Positions 32,500 through 43,937 of a stretch of 64,000 bases of DNA are shown here, one piece after another. A model generated the notes under the pieces. The model ran no database searches. It was not told where the DNA came from and saw only the letters and a list, made by a program, of their open reading frames with translations. The stretch covers positions 11,780,001-11,844,000 of the forward strand of contig CP053153.1 in NCBI GenBank assembly GCA_014607495.2. The letters are read 5' to 3'. This DNA is from Carposina sasakii. Taxonomy: Eukaryota; Arthropoda; Insecta; Lepidoptera; Carposinidae. Each line of letters opens with the position of its first letter. The stretch's first letter is position 1. Position numbers and translations under genes: made by a program.

Positions 32500-33930
32500 T
32501 ATTGAAAAAAAAATTCCTTTTAACTGTTAAGTACCTATGACAATGTTAGTATTAAATGTAAGCTTTAGGAGATGGATGTCCTTATTTATTATCCCTTAAA
32601 AAATAACAGACCTTAGAATAAAGCGTATTTAAAAGAACATAATACTTAGTACGTATTTAGAATCATAAAAACGTTAAGAACACCTTATTCAACGCTGACT
32701 CTATTCAAAGATACCGGACGGACACACGGCACCGGATGCCGTAGGCGGCTTGCAAGCACGTAATATCCGGCCGGGGAGATTCGCCGTACCATCTTACGTT
32801 GTACGGAAATTCACGGATTTCTTTGTACGGTAGATACAAATCCGCTTTGATAACTTATGGAAACGGACGCGACGCCGACGCGATGAAATGTTTGGTGGTG
32901 GCGCCTATAATTACGTTGGTAGGTAAGTAATGTACACAGCAAATCGTTTTACATTGCCTACTTGGTCTAATAATATTTTGACTATGGTCCAGAATCCTCA
33001 AGATTTTCAACATCCTGAAGATCCATGGACCAGACAAACGCAATACAAAAGCTTGGTTCAAAGCAGAGAATACGTGAATAATACCTACTCAATCATTACT
33101 ATACCACCTATACCTGATTATAGGTACCTCCTACCTACCTACCTACAACTTGTCAGTTATGCTCTTTTGTTAATTATCCTTCGCTTCCCATTACATTGAA
33201 AGAGTCGATCTTTATAGCTTATACCTAATATAAAATAAAATATACCTATATGTCATTGCATGCTTCAGAAGTTGCTCGCTTTTTACGGGCCCTTTTCCCG
33301 TTACTTATTCACAAGCTTGGGTACTTTATTTAAAAGAGGCAGGCAAAAGAAATTGCATTATCAGGTGCCACGTGTAAAATTACTGTGTTTTTCTCTCTAA
33401 AAGCTTTGCAGCCAGGGCGGTGTGTGATATTGTGTTTAAGCACGGAAAATTTTACCTTGATAGGGAGATGCTGAAGTCTTTATTCCTTGATGGGTTGGAT
33501 TACTGGGTGGAGATTGGAGGGGATGGATTACTTGCATTTGTAATAAAAATACAGAAAATATCTATGTTTTACATATGTTACAATGTCCAAATGACATGCA
33601 TATCCTACGTTCTTACAGTTACAAATGTTAATTTTAACGTGATAATTCCTCACTTGTTAAACCAAAATGTACGGGCGTACATTACCCGACTTACACTTCA
33701 TAATTTGGGGTTGAAATTAGATTAATTAAATTTTCCTACCTCTATTTTCATTGCGCACCCAAGGGGATGAATACCTACAACTAAAATTATTCGCGGTGAA
33801 AAATAACAAACTCGGGCAGTTAACAGATAGGTATTTCATATAGATACGTACCATTATGGGTACTTGGTACTGTTTACACAATACAATTACATAGGCATTT
33901 TACAACTCCAAATATGCCCTGCCTAATCGT
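32500..33930. other. Non-coding stretch, one unexplained 101-codon frame
   Basis: The plus-strand frame 33420-33725 has no recognisable motif and no splice or promoter context. A GC-richer patch is at about 32690-32890. No repeat boundary is clear. Confidence 0.45.
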
Positions 33931-33934
33931 TTAC

Positions 33935-34077
33935 CAGCGCCGGCCCGAAATAAATTTTAGAATGGAGCGAGATTCAATTATGGCGCCTCTCCTGTTTGCT
34001 CCTATATTTACCTATATCTTTACCATTTCGGCGCCCGGAGCGACTGCTTCGTTCGCCGTATGGGCGGGCCGGCCCTG
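33935..34077. mobile_element. hAT-like MITE, copy 2
   Basis: 143 bp, CAGCGCCGGCCC...GGGCCGGCCCTG, with a perfect 8-bp duplication TCGTTTAC (33927-33934 and 34078-34085). Same family as 27418-27581, with a small internal deletion. Confidence 0.93.
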
Positions 34078-34117
34078 TCGTTTACTATGAGTACCTAATC
34101 GTTTGCATTTACCCTTA

Positions 34118-34177
34118 TGGGAAAATATCCAACAGTGGACTTCCCAGGGCTGTAAATGATGATGATGATGATGATGG
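34118..34177 (+). mobile_element. Bare LINE 3' end with (ATG)n tail
   Basis: Reads CCAACAGTGGACTTCCCAGG, the codons for the LINE C-terminus seen at 20563, and runs into an (ATG)n repeat. An extreme 5' truncation. Confidence 0.65.
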
Positions 34178-34179
34178 GA

Positions 34180-34959
34180 AAATAATAATACGAGCGTCAG
34201 TCATTATAAAAATGACGACAATCTTTTTGTACCTACACAAGGGAGGCTATACCTTACCCCTACGTTTAACGCTCTTATTTACTTATATCACAAATGGTTG
34301 ACTTATCAGCATCACACTCTAATCCTTACGACTTATAATACCAGCATACTGAGTAATGTACCTCAAAACAATTCTAAAAGCACCATCTGTAACAAACATC
34401 GATGAACGAAGCGGCTCTTTGCATAAAATATAAGTTTTCGCAAAAAGTTATCTCACTAATGGGCGGGTCGGGCGACTTTGCTAATTACACGTGTACGAAC
34501 GCCATTTATAATACACGGCCTGCTCCGTGTGAAACGGAGATAATTTACGTAAGAGCTTTGAGAACACCGACCACTATATTGCAAGTAGGCTGTATACTGT
34601 ATCTAGATTGGTCCTTAATTGGCGTTACCTGTGAATACCTTTTCAGTGGATTTTTTTAGAATTTGTGCTATGTTGTGCATATTTTACTTTGCCGATTTTC
34701 TTAGTATTCTTCTTAAAAATACCAAGATATTAAATACATAAGAGAGTTAGTTAGTGCCTATGCATGTAGGACTATCTACGCTGCATAACTTTGATAAATA
34801 ACTCGTAGATATGTCGCTTGGTCTCCTGAATAAAGGTGAATCGCACATGAAACGAATTAAAACTGAAAACTAAACATTAAAAAGGTCATGTCCAGCTTAC
34901 TTTTTTAGTAGAAGTCAGTGATTGTCCATTTGCGACAGCGTGTAGACTCAGCATTTTAG
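34180..34959. other. Non-coding stretch
   Basis: No gene recognised. Open frames at 33996-34301 and 34402-34659 have no motif and the former runs over MITE and LINE sequence. Confidence 0.45.
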
Positions 34960-34972
34960 TTTCTTTGTATTA

Positions 34973-35263
34973 TAAATGAAATTGTATTAGGCGTTACAAT
35001 TCGGAAGTTCAAACATTCACTATGGGTGCGCCCACCACCGGGCCCTACACCCTCCACTGACCCTCGGATCTGTATATGTAGATTATTTATCTAGTTTTTG
35101 ATTTCGGAATGGTGCAATGTATCGTCTTGCATGCTAGGTGCTCGGGTCTGGTTTCTCATGGCGATTGTAGTTAGTGCAAGTGCCTGTTGTCGCAATTATG
35201 AGTTATCAGATCCGAGGGTCAGTGGAGGGTGTAGGGCCCGGTGGTGGGCGCACCCATAGTGAA
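34973..35263. mobile_element. Fold-back element, copy 2
   Basis: 291 bp flanked by a perfect 13-bp repeat TTTCTTTGTATTA (34960-34972 and 35264-35276). Inverted arms (about 34978-35071 and 35199-35263) match those of the element at 10701-11019; the central spacer is different and the arms are shorter. Confidence 0.82.
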
Positions 35264-35640
35264 TTTCTTTGTATTACTTGATTAAAATTGTCATATTAGT
35301 GTCTCGACTTAATACGATGATTAATTTTATTATATCAACAACATTGCAGAGGGAAAACAGGCTTCTATCGAAGCAAAGATAGCCTATTGCAGTCCACTGC
35401 TGGATGAAGGCTTCCCCAGGGCACACCTCGCAATACCTAATACATTAAAAAAAAAACAAAATTCAATATGAAAAATAATTTATTTGTGGATTAAAGTATA
35501 AAAAATGTACATACTGAAATAACAATAAGCGTAACTTAAATAAACCTTTTACAATATTTTCCTTTTTAAGAAAAAATAACAGTACGTAGATATAACACAT
35601 ATTATACGGTTTTATTAATTTTTACAAAAGATTTTTATAT

Positions 35641-36024
35641 ACAGGATGTTTTTTCGTTGCCACCCTTAACGAAGGGTATGTACTCTATACATCAAATAAA
35701 GTAAGTTTATGCCAAAAATGCTGGGAAACGATGTAAATTCTTTCAATGATTTTTTCTTTTAATTGCTTGATCGGGCGAAATTTATAGTGTCCAGTGTTTA
35801 TGCTAGTTTTTTCATAGACAGATATTAATTATTTCTCGTGAAAAAATCTTGCTACATGCGTCAATGTGCATTAATGCACAAAAACGTTGTCTATTTACTC
35901 AACTTTGGACCCTAATATTTTGGAAACCAGACACTTCCCAGGTATGCTTCCATGGAGAAAAAATATCGTGATGATGAGGAGATTCCGTAGTTTTCGAGAA
36001 CGTTGACGACCAAAAATCATCCTA
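35641..36024 (+). mobile_element. MITE family M1, copy
   Basis: Starts ACAGGATGTTTTTTCGTTGC and ends GACGACCAAAAATCATCCTAT. Same family and orientation as 12915-13286. Confidence 0.78.
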
Positions 36025-36144
36025 TATAGGTTACATAAGATATTACAGACAAACACAGCCGCTTGTATGTGTATCAAATATTTTAATAAATAGTAATATA
36101 TAGTCTTTGTTTACAAACGTACAAATATATGGCGCTTAAGCTAT

Positions 36145-36539
36145 ACTGGGTGTAAAAAGACAACTTTGTTCTTTTAATATCTCGTATTCTTTGTAAAATC
36201 ACGATAATTTTTTTCAAGCGCCCCTGGGAAACCACGGGTTTCCAAGATATTGAGGTCCAAAGTTACATTAATATTATCATTTTTTTTTTTACATAAATCC
36301 ATCTGAAATCGGTTAACAAACATTTTTTCAAAAATACCATATCAAAATGTTATAATGTAAGTTTTGTAGGTACATTTGTACTTTGCGCATCAAAAGAATA
36401 CATTGCTTGCAATAAAATGACAGTATTTTTTCATAATTTTTTTATCGTTTCCCAGGGTTTGTTCCATAGAAGAAAATGATCGTAACCTTACAAAGAATAC
36501 GAGGTATTAAAAAAACATTGTTGTCTTTTTACACCCTGT
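36145..36539. mobile_element. MITE family M3
   Basis: Terminal inverted repeats of about 50 bp: ACTGGGTGTAAAAAGACAAC on the left and GTTGTCTTTTTACACCCTGT on the right, both continuing into TATCTCGTATTCTTTGTAA (left) and its inverse. It shares only the outermost GGGTGTAA motif with family M2. No coding capacity. Confidence 0.8.
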
Positions 36540-37149
36540 ATACAAATTGGTCTTTATCATTTATAACATAAAGACGCGAACCGCACTAAACGAGTATACA
36601 ATAATGCAATTTATGCATTAATAAAATATTTAACAAAAAATATACCTAGATATTAAAGTGATATTTTGTATAGGTTATTTTTGTTCGTGCTCAAAATTAA
36701 CTAAAATTAAATAAACATACTTCTTCAATGAATATACGTTAATGTTACGGCGAAAAAGTGCGGTTTAGCATTTTCCCGCTAAACTAGAGAAGTTAAAGTG
36801 AGGATTTTTTATCCGCACCTTGAAAGTCTACTGTACAGCCTGTAGCTTTTAAAATTCCGTAATATAACATTGGATTAAATAACTAGATAGGGTCAACTCT
36901 ATAGGTATATATTTATAGAATAGGTACTTTTGTTGATGATTTTTTTTAAAGCTGTCTCAATTATTTGTTCAAGTTACATATTACTGGCCAAAGGTGCTTA
37001 GAAATTTTGTTATCAAACCACCGCATTAGCTAAAATCCTTGGTAACAATTTTATACACTCCCATTCATATGAAAAGATGTGGAACGCATCTTACATCGCA
37101 TCACAGTAAAAAAATTGCAACTACCCTCCGAACGTTAAACAAAATTCCT
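36540..37149. other. FNIP: Sequence downstream of FNIP, probable 3' UTR
   Basis: AT-rich sequence immediately after the FNIP stop codon (minus strand). I could not single out the polyadenylation signal; the M3 MITE at 36145 sets a likely outer limit of native 3' UTR. Confidence 0.4.
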
Positions 37150-37356
37150 TTATCTATAACTGATGCCGTATCTGGTGGCAACTTGCGGGGTGTGTGTGGT
37201 GGCAACTGCCAGCAATAGCGGGACATCATTGACGTCGATGTTGAGTGACTTGGTGAGGGTGGCTATATCACAGAAGTCGGTCGACATCAGCATATCGGCG
37301 AGCGTTTTCGAAAGGACGCACAGCTCGCGCAGCTTTCCCTCTAAGAAGGATATACA
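37150..37356 (-). CDS. FNIP: FNIP last coding exon
   Basis: 207 bp, 68 codons plus stop at 37150. The acceptor is TTTCATTCCAG before 37356, phase 0. It encodes ISFLEGKLRELCVLSKTLAD and ends with LLLAVATTHTPQVA, very like the conserved C-terminus of FNIP1/FNIP2 (LLxAVASTHxPYVA). This helical end of the DENN domain contributes to the folliculin contact in the family. The previous exon is 5.4 kb away because an LTR retrotransposon lies in between. Confidence 0.9.
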   Translation of the reverse strand, partial: CISFLEGKLRELCVLSKTLADMLMSTDFCDIATLTKSLNIDVNDVPLLLAVATTHTPQVATRYGISYR

Positions 37357-37411
37357 CTGGAATGAAATATAAATCATTAGTCAGGTAATCTAGAAAAAGT
37401 ACGCGATATTT

Positions 37412-37560
37412 CATCATCATCATCATCATCATCAGCCTATTGCAGTCCACTGCTGGACGTAGGCCTCCCCCAGGGCACGCCACAAGACTGCCAGGGGGTA
37501 TTTGCCCATAGTCACCACGCTGGGCAGGCGGGTTGGTGACCGCAGTTTGTATTTTGGACT
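37412..37560 (-). mobile_element. LINE 3' end fragment with (GAT)n tail
   Basis: On the minus strand GTCCAGCAGTGGACTGCAAT followed by a (GAT)n run at 37412-37434, the same LINE terminus as at 20563 and 34118-34177. The neighbouring part to 37560 is another repeat piece, interrupted by the LTR element at 37571. Confidence 0.6.
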
Positions 37561-37570
37561 ATGTTGTCAA

Positions 37571-38104
37571 TGTAGGTGACCTGATACATATTTATATATC
37601 TATATGTGTATTTATATTTATTAATACTAAACAGATACACTATATTTCATATATATGTACACCTACAAGAAGACAAGCATTACACACATCATAGTCATAC
37701 ATTCGCAACACTATATTTAACGCACAAGCAACGCCGCGCGATATCCGTAGTTCAGCAAAACTGCTGACGGCGCCGAACGTGATCGCGCCACACCCCGCTG
37801 CTCATGCGCTGGTACCTCCAGTCGTCCGAGGACTGTGACACAGAGTCCACGCCACCCTGTACCGCGACGACCCGCATACGCGAGTGCCGCTACGCCACTG
37901 GTGGCCTATATATATATATATATATATATGTGTTGTGTATGTACTTTCGTGTCTGTGAACTTTCTTCTGTCTTTCTGTACTTTCACTATTCTCTCCTTCT
38001 ATTCTAACTTTATGTGTTGTGGCAATATATCTATATACTGCCGAAGCTGAAGTTTCCTTCACGCCGCCACAACCTACCTGGTGACCTCAACCGTCATCAC
38101 TAAA
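37571..38104 (+). repeat. 5' LTR of element 2
   Basis: 534 bp; contains a (TA)n run at about 37907-37929 that is 14 bp shorter than in the 3' LTR. Otherwise I see no clear difference between the two. Confidence 0.9.
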
Positions 38105-38105
38105 C

Positions 38106-38116
38106 TGGTGACCCCG
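38106..38116 (+). other. Primer binding site of element 2 (tRNA-Trp type)
   Basis: TGGTGACCCCG follows the LTR after one base. It is complementary to the CCA-ended 3' terminus of a tRNA-Trp ending CGGGGTCA, the primer type of CsRn1-like elements. Confidence 0.75.
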
Positions 38117-38187
38117 CAAAGGACACGAACATTACTACACAGTGAAAGTGCTTCAACATCACCACGCGCACGAATTCGCACATCAAA

Positions 38188-41100
38188 ATGGCGGAATGCA
38201 AACCGGCCGTTCCTACAAATACCCGGACGACTCACCAACATCTCGACGGTCAACCCATCACCGTCGCACCGGCACCATCATCGCCATTATCACAGGTCGA
38301 AGTGCTGACGCGTCAAATTGCAGCCCTCACTAAGATAGTGAGTGACCTTACTGCGCGCGCACAGCGACCTAGACCGATGACAAATCTACGACGAGATCAT
38401 CGTAGCCGACCATCATCACCACGCAAGGCGCGGCAGATACCATCAGCTGCCCACGCCGATTCTTCCGAGGCGCAGGACTTCGCGGAACAGGTGCAGCCGT
38501 CACCGCGCTCACTCGCCGGACACACGGCGATGACGTCACAGAACGTCCGCAGCTCCACCACCGGTCGCCTCTTCATCAGGGATCGTGCATCACAAACTGA
38601 ATACCTGATAGACACCGGAAGTGACGTGTGTGTGTTCCCAGTGTCCACGATCCGCGAGTGCCGTACAAAAACGTCATATCAGCTCGGTGCTGCCAATGGT
38701 TCGGCTATCGATACTTACGGGTACGTAAATTTAAATTTAAACTTGGGCCTACGCCGTAACTTCCCATGGCGTTTCGTGGTTGCTGACGTCACGAAAGCCA
38801 TAATCGGCGTAGATTTTCTTTCACATTATGGGCTTATCGTCGACGTCAGCAAACACAAACTCTCCGATAGCCTAACCAAGGTCAGTACCGTAGCTTCTTT
38901 AGCTAGTAAGAATAGTTTATCTCTGTCCAGCATTATAGTCCCGACTGGAGGTAACAGTGTGTATCACGCGATTCTGTCCGAATATCCGGAAATAACACGC
39001 CCTGCTGGTACTCCGGGTATCGTCAAGCACAATACTACACACCATATTATTACCTCACCAGGCCCTCCAGTATCATGCTCGCCCCGACGTCTCGCCCCCG
39101 ACAAATTAAAAATTGCGAAACAGGAAATTGAATGCATGTTATCGAACGGTACAGCGCGTCCGTCCGATAGTCCGTGGGCATCCCCACTCCACCTCGCGTC
39201 CAAAAAGGACAATGGTTGGCGTCCTTGCGGCGACTACCGCCTACTCAACGCCAGGACTATCCCGGATAAATACCCGATCCGTCATATACATGACTTTTCG
39301 CACAGTCTGTCTGGTTGTAAGTACTTTTCGGTCATTGACCTTGTTAAGGCTTACAACCAGATACCGGTCGCTAAGGAGGACATACCGAAGACCGCAATCA
39401 CCACCCCTTTCGGTTTGTACGAATTCCCCTTTATGACGTTCGGGCTTAGGAATGCTGGTCAAACTTTCCAGAGGTTTGTCGACGAAATGACGCGTGGCCT
39501 AGATTTTGTTTACCCTTACCTCGACGACTTTTTGGTCTTTAGCAAGTCGGCTCGAGAGCACGAAGACCACCTTCGACAACTTTTTAAACGTATGCAGACC
39601 TACGGCGTACTCATAAACACGGGTAAGTGTGTTTTCGGCGCTCCCGAGGTAACTTTTCTAGGTTACGCCATTTCGGAAAGTGGCACCAAGCCTCTGGAAA
39701 GCAAGGTTCGAGCTATTTCGGAATTTCTCATTCCGAAAACAGTCAGGGAGCTTAGGCGATTTCTCGGCATGGTAAATTTTTACCGCCGATTTTTACCCAA
39801 CGCCGCCCAGACTCAAGCTCCCCTGAACGCCTTGCTGACCGGATCGGTCAAGGCTTCCCATCCCGTCCACATAGAGGGAAATTCGCTGCAAGCCTTTAGG
39901 GATTGCTTAGAGAGCCTGAGCAACGCTGCTCTATTGGCTCACCCTGACTCGCAAGCTAAGTTAGGACTTGTCACTGATGCCTCTGATACGGCAATAGGTG
40001 CAGTCCTACAGCAGCTTAAGGATGGATCTTGGCAGCCTTTAGCATTTTTCTCGCGCAAGTTGAGCCCATCGCAAGCGAAGTACTCACCGTACGATCGCGA
40101 GCTCCTTGCCATCTACGAGAGCATAAGGTACTTCCGCCACATGCTAGAGGCCACTCACTTCACGGTCTATACTGACCACAAGCCGCTCTGTTACGCTTTC
40201 CACGAACGGAAACGTAACTGTTCGCCGCGTCAGTATAGACACCTGGACTTTATCTCGCAGTTCACCACCGAGATTCGCCACATCTCGGGTAAGAGTAACG
40301 TCGTGGCCGACACACTCTCCCGCGTGAACGAACTGCAGATGCCTGTCGATCTTGAAGTGATGGCCAAAATGCAAGCTACAGATCCAGACCTTACAGCGTG
40401 TCTCCGGGGTGAGTCCTCTCTTCGCCTCATCAAGACGAAGGTTCCTGGAAGTCGTACTGCTTTGTACTGCGACGCCAGTACGCCGACTCTTAGGCCCTTC
40501 GTCCCGCAACAACTGCGTCAGCAGGTATATAACTGCCTGCATTCGCTTTGCCACCCAGGCGCAAACGCCACATCCAAGCTCGTTGCAGAACGCTTTGTGT
40601 GGCCTCTGATGCGCAAGGACTGCCGTGAATGGGCTAAGGCATGTTTGGCCTGCCAGCGCACGAAGGTAAACAGGCACGTCGCGTCACCTTTAGGTACGCA
40701 TTTACCTTCGGCGCGTTTCAAACATGTCCATCTAGACCTGATCGGCCCTCTGCCGCCAGATGGTGAATATCGGTACTGCCTTACAGCCGTCGATCGCTTC
40801 ACGCGATGGCCGGAAGCTGTACCACTTACCGATATTACAGCCGAAACGGTAGCAAAAGCGTTCCTTTCCTGTTGGGTGTCGCGCTATGGATGTCCTTCCG
40901 AGATCGTTACCGACCGCGGAGGACAGTTCCAATCAGCGCTGTTCCAGCAACTGTCCAAGTCCATCGGTTTCGATCACCGAAGGACAACGGCATACCACCC
41001 ACAGTGCAACGGCTTGGTTGAGCGTTTTCACCGCCAACTAAAGGCAGCCATTACCTGCCATGCTGACGCAAACTGGACCGAGACGTTACCTCTCGTTCTT

Positions 41101-41634
41101 CTCGGCATACGAACCTCCATCAAGGAGGACTTGAAGACTTCCTCGGCTGAACTGGTGTACGGTGAGCCACTCCGCCTACCTGGCGAATTCTTCGGCCATA
41201 ACCTCACAGGCTACACCACCGACATCACCGAATTCTCAGCACGTCTCAAGTCCTTTGCCGAGAAGATACGTCCGGTCCCAACCCAGCACCACTCGAGACA
41301 CAAAACCTTCGTGTTTAAGGACCTCACCACATGTAGCCACGTATTCCTTAGGGAAGACGCGCTACGTGGTTCTCTCCAACCGGCCTACACAGGCCCACAC
41401 GAAGTTTTGTGCCGAAGTGCCAAGCACTTTAAAATACGCGTCAGGGGTAAGGACGTGACAGTCAGTATAGATCGGTTGAAACCAGCCTATATAGTGACTG
41501 ACAATGCCGTACCTCTACCGCCACGCGGCGGTACTGATCCTCCTGACCGACCACCACAACCAGACCATCCACCACCAGTACGGGTAACGCGATCGGGAAG
41601 GCGAGTTCACTTCCCAGATTACTATCGCCCGTAG
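38188..41634 (+). CDS. Gag-Pol of LTR element 2 with shortened Gag
   Basis: 1148 codons from ATG 38188 in a good context (AAAATGG). The first 130 residues are only the tail of a Gag ([18 protein letters not shown] region) with no capsid core and no zinc knuckle; relatives carry roughly 200 more residues here. Protease has LIDTGSD near residue 141. Reverse transcriptase has the standard YLDD near 442. RNase H has VTDAS near 596 and YTDHKP. Integrase has an HHCC finger from about 784, then D about 847, D about 908 and E about 944, and a GPY/F-like end (YTGPHEVL). Every pol catalytic motif is intact, so the enzyme part may work, but particle formation probably needs Gag from another copy. Confidence 0.93.
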   Translation: MAECKPAVPTNTRTTHQHLDGQPITVAPAPSSPLSQVEVLTRQIAALTKIVSDLTARAQRPRPMTNLRRDHRSRPSSPRKARQIPSAAHADSSEAQDFAEQVQPSPRSLAGHTAMTSQNVRSSTTGRLFIRDRASQTEYLIDTGSDVCVFPVSTIRECRTKTSYQLGAANGSAIDTYGYVNLNLNLGLRRNFPWRFVVADVTKAIIGVDFLSHYGLIVDVSKHKLSDSLTKVSTVASLASKNSLSLSSIIVPTGGNSVYHAILSEYPEITRPAGTPGIVKHNTTHHIITSPGPPVSCSPRRLAPDKLKIAKQEIECMLSNGTARPSDSPWASPLHLASKKDNGWRPCGDYRLLNARTIPDKYPIRHIHDFSHSLSGCKYFSVIDLVKAYNQIPVAKEDIPKTAITTPFGLYEFPFMTFGLRNAGQTFQRFVDEMTRGLDFVYPYLDDFLVFSKSAREHEDHLRQLFKRMQTYGVLINTGKCVFGAPEVTFLGYAISESGTKPLESKVRAISEFLIPKTVRELRRFLGMVNFYRRFLPNAAQTQAPLNALLTGSVKASHPVHIEGNSLQAFRDCLESLSNAALLAHPDSQAKLGLVTDASDTAIGAVLQQLKDGSWQPLAFFSRKLSPSQAKYSPYDRELLAIYESIRYFRHMLEATHFTVYTDHKPLCYAFHERKRNCSPRQYRHLDFISQFTTEIRHISGKSNVVADTLSRVNELQMPVDLEVMAKMQATDPDLTACLRGESSLRLIKTKVPGSRTALYCDASTPTLRPFVPQQLRQQVYNCLHSLCHPGANATSKLVAERFVWPLMRKDCREWAKACLACQRTKVNRHVASPLGTHLPSARFKHVHLDLIGPLPPDGEYRYCLTAVDRFTRWPEAVPLTDITAETVAKAFLSCWVSRYGCPSEIVTDRGGQFQSALFQQLSKSIGFDHRRTTAYHPQCNGLVERFHRQLKAAITCHADANWTETLPLVLLGIRTSIKEDLKTSSAELVYGEPLRLPGEFFGHNLTGYTTDITEFSARLKSFAEKIRPVPTQHHSRHKTFVFKDLTTCSHVFLREDALRGSLQPAYTGPHEVLCRSAKHFKIRVRGKDVTVSIDRLKPAYIVTDNAVPLPPRGGTDPPDRPPQPDHPPPVRVTRSGRRVHFPDYYRP

Positions 41635-41657
41635 ACTCGGTCTCTGGAAGGGAGTAC

Positions 41658-41991
41658 TGTAGGTGACCTGATACATATTTATATATCTATATGTGTATTT
41701 ATATTTATTAATACTAAACAGATACACTATATTTCATATATATGTACACCTACAAGAAGACAAGCATTACACACATCATAGTCATACATTCGCAACACTA
41801 TATTTAACGCACAAGCAACGCCGCGCGATATCCGTAGTTCAGCAAAACTGCTGACGGCGCCGAACGTGATCGCGCCACACCCCGCTGCTCATGCGCTGGT
41901 ACCTCCAGTCGTCCGAGGACTGTGACACAGAGTCCACGCCACCCTGTACCGCGACGACCCGCATACGCGAGTGCCGCTACGCCACTGGTGG

Positions 41992-42034
<43 letters not shown>

Positions 42035-42205
42035 TGTGTATGTACTTTCGTGTCTGTGAACTTTCTTCTGTCTTTCTGTACTTTCACTATTCTCTCCTTC
42101 TATTCTAACTTTATGTGTTGTGGCAATATATCTATATACTGCCGAAGCTGAAGTTTCCTTCACGCCGCCACAACCTACCTGGTGACCTCAACCGTCATCA
42201 CTAAA
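41658..42205 (+). repeat. 3' LTR of element 2
   Basis: 548 bp, the same as 37571-38104 apart from a longer (TA)n tract (about 41995-42030). Followed by the duplication GTCAA (42206-42210). Confidence 0.9.
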
Positions 42206-42320
42206 GTCAACACGGGAGGTGCTGCTGCCCACCTCCCGGAAACCCCTAATCGCCACGTACGATACCCACGGGCAGACATGGGGTGGTACGAATTCTACTC
42301 TGCCGGCACCACGCGGCTAC
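42206..42320 (+). repeat. SINE S2 body fragment, target of element 2
   Basis: Contains CCACCTCCCGGAAACCCCTA and CGATACCCACGGGCAGAC, the body of the S2 SINE at 21389-21599. Element 2 inserted at its edge (GTCAA target), so this SINE is older. Confidence 0.65.
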
Positions 42321-42414
42321 GGAATATTACGGAATACACGTATATAAATATATTCGTTCTTAGAAATAAGACATCATTCCTGTTGCAACATTTGTAGAGA
42401 TAATTATCAAAGTC

Positions 42415-42480
42415 ATCATTATCAAATTCAAAATCATTTATTCGACATGAAAGCATTAACACTTGTTTGTCAATTGTCTA
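42415..42480. repeat. Retroposon terminus, copy 1
   Basis: AAAATCATTTATTCGACATG and AAAGCATTAACA words, repeated at 58686-58760. It looks like the inverted 3' end of a LINE with an AATAAATGATTTT tail. Confidence 0.5.
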
Positions 42481-42494
42481 ATTATATGTCATAT

Positions 42495-42725
42495 CATTAT
42501 CAGCTATGAGAAGTCCACAGCTGAACATAGGCCTCCCCCAACAACCTCCATTCCGACCGGTCGGAAGCAGCCTGCACTGCATCCAACCGACGACCGCGAC
42601 CTTGGCCAGGTCGTCCGTCCACCTCGCGGGTGGCCTTCCCACGCTGCGGTTGCCGATACGTGGTATCCACTCTAGAACCTTTCGGCTGAATCTTCCACCG
42701 GTTGCCATTGCCACTTTAGCTTGCT
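42495..42725 (-). pseudogene. LINE reverse transcriptase tail in FNIP intron
   Basis: On the minus strand it encodes RPPARWTDDLAKVA and nearby family words, the same C-terminal LINE piece as 20228-20563 but frameshifted toward its end. It sits only about 30 bp downstream of the FNIP exon ending at 42756, i.e. close to that exon's 5' splice site. Confidence 0.75.
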
Positions 42726-42755
42726 GCACCGTTCCTCCCTGGGGGACATAAGTAC

Positions 42756-42864
42756 CTGATGCGCGGGCACCCTCGCCCGGCGCATGGCCGGCAGCGCGTC
42801 CAGCATGGCGCCCACCAGCGACGACATGCCCGCGCCGCAGCCTCGCCCCACCACGCTCACCTCC
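42756..42864 (-). CDS. FNIP: FNIP coding exon
   Basis: 109 bp. Acceptor TATGTCCCCAG before 42864, donor CAG/gtactt after 42756. It starts with the last base of the Trp codon shared with the previous exon and ends in phase 0. It encodes EVSVVGRGCGAG followed by SSLVGAMLDALPAMRRARVP, the segment that in FNIP proteins precedes the C-terminal helix. GC-rich compared with its surroundings. Confidence 0.85.
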
Positions 42865-43149
42865 CTGGGGACATAGGCGTCTTATCAAACAGGCACTCAA
42901 AATGCGGTTGGTAAGTATACATATGTTTTGATTTAAAAACACGCCCGCTTTATTCCAACAGAAATGCGAAAACTAAAATTGTTTTGCCCATGTATACCAA
43001 TCGCTCAGATAGAACGCTTAACGGGCTTGCCTTCTGTGTTCCCGGGGTCATTCACCGAGAATCACTGCTCTAACCGATTTTTGAACACCGAACATTCTTG
43101 AACTTGGTGATTGAAAGTTGTCAAAAAACCAATATAGACTTTCGCCATC

Positions 43150-43235
43150 ATCATCATTTACAGCCCTGGGAAGTCCACTGTTGGACATAGACCTCCCCCA
43201 ACAACCTCCACTCCGACCGGTCGGAAGCAGCCTGC
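43150..43235 (-). mobile_element. Short LINE tail fragment
   Basis: On the minus strand it contains the CAACAGTGGACTTCCCAGG terminus and the codons for ASDRSEWRLLGE found in the LINE copy at 20228-20563. Extreme truncation inside an FNIP intron. Confidence 0.65.
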
Positions 43236-43407
43236 ATTCGCCATAATAGGTTATAAAAATTTACTTCAGGCGGGTATCGATTTCGTCGCCAAAGTTCAGT
43301 TGGTAGGGCGAAGGGAGATCATAAGGAAAATTGTCTGTCTTTAGACACGAGTATATTTCAACTGCCCAATTTTGCTCCTATAACATACATACTAACAGAA
43401 AGCTTAC

Positions 43408-43534
43408 CAGGTGCTAGTATCGCCGACAATGGCGACGGCTTGTGCGCCGGCGTCGGTAGTTTTGTTCAGGTACGAAGTTAGTTCCAAGTCGCGCCGCAAC
43501 TCAGCGTCCCACGACTGCGGCCTTGCAAGTGTGC
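43408..43534 (-). CDS. FNIP: FNIP coding exon
   Basis: 127 bp. Acceptor AATTGTTTGCAG before 43534, donor CTG/gtaagc after 43408. It completes a Gly codon from the previous exon and leaves two bases of a Trp codon. It encodes ARPQSWDAELRRDLEL and AVAIVGDTSTW, matching the family's region before the C-terminus (human proteins have ...ADTDNW at the same place). Confidence 0.88.
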
Positions 43535-43832
43535 CTGCAAACAATTATAGGTCCTTGTGAGACCATATACGAGTACAACCGACCAATGTTCCAGCGACAT
43601 TGAGAACCAAGGTTCAACTTAAGGTCATTGGAGAAAGGATGGAGTCTTATAAGGCCCTTAGGATGTGTACGCATGTCTGATTCAATGAAGATTTCTGTTA
43701 TTTTACTTACATAGTTATTAAGTTTCTAAGCCATTTAATGGTTATTGTCCGAAATAAATAATTTACATTCTAATCTATTGCGCCGACGCTATAAATAATT
43801 GTTGCTGCTAAGCGTTGCTGCAGGATATTTTT

Positions 43833-43937
43833 CATGACCCTATGCAGTTCTAGTTACCCTATATTTTTCATTACCCTATGCAGTTCTAGTTACCCTATAT
43901 TTTTAATTACCCTATAAAGTTCTAGTTACCCTATATT
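43833..43937. repeat. Tandem repeat in FNIP intron
   Basis: About three units of roughly 35-40 bp built from 'accctatgcagttctagtt' and 'accctatatttttcatt'. Confined to the intron between 43535 and 44349. Confidence 0.8.

Larger units (their letters stand above)
37571..42205 (+). mobile_element. LTR retrotransposon (element 2), CsRn1-like Gypsy, in the last FNIP intron
   Basis: 4635 bp, LTRs 37571-38104 and 41658-42205, target duplication GTCAA (37566-37570 and 42206-42210). The primer site TGGTGACCCCG begins at 38106, one base after the LTR, and fits the 3' end of tRNA-Trp as used by the CsRn1 clade. A purine-rich run (GGAAGGGAG, about 41646-41654) precedes the 3' LTR. One frame (38188-41634) covers a shortened Gag and a complete pol. 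The element runs opposite to the host gene. LTRs start TGTAGG but end CTAAA rather than the usual CA. The LTRs differ mainly in a TA microsatellite length, so the insertion is young. Confidence 0.93.

Noticed and set aside
33420..33725. 101-codon plus-strand frame in a region without repeats
   Set aside because: No motif, odd hydrophobic composition from AT-rich sequence, no splice or promoter signals. Not reported as a gene.
40144..40677. 177-codon minus-strand frame within LTR element 2
   Set aside because: Antisense of the RNase H/integrase part of an obvious Gag-Pol; no independent motif.
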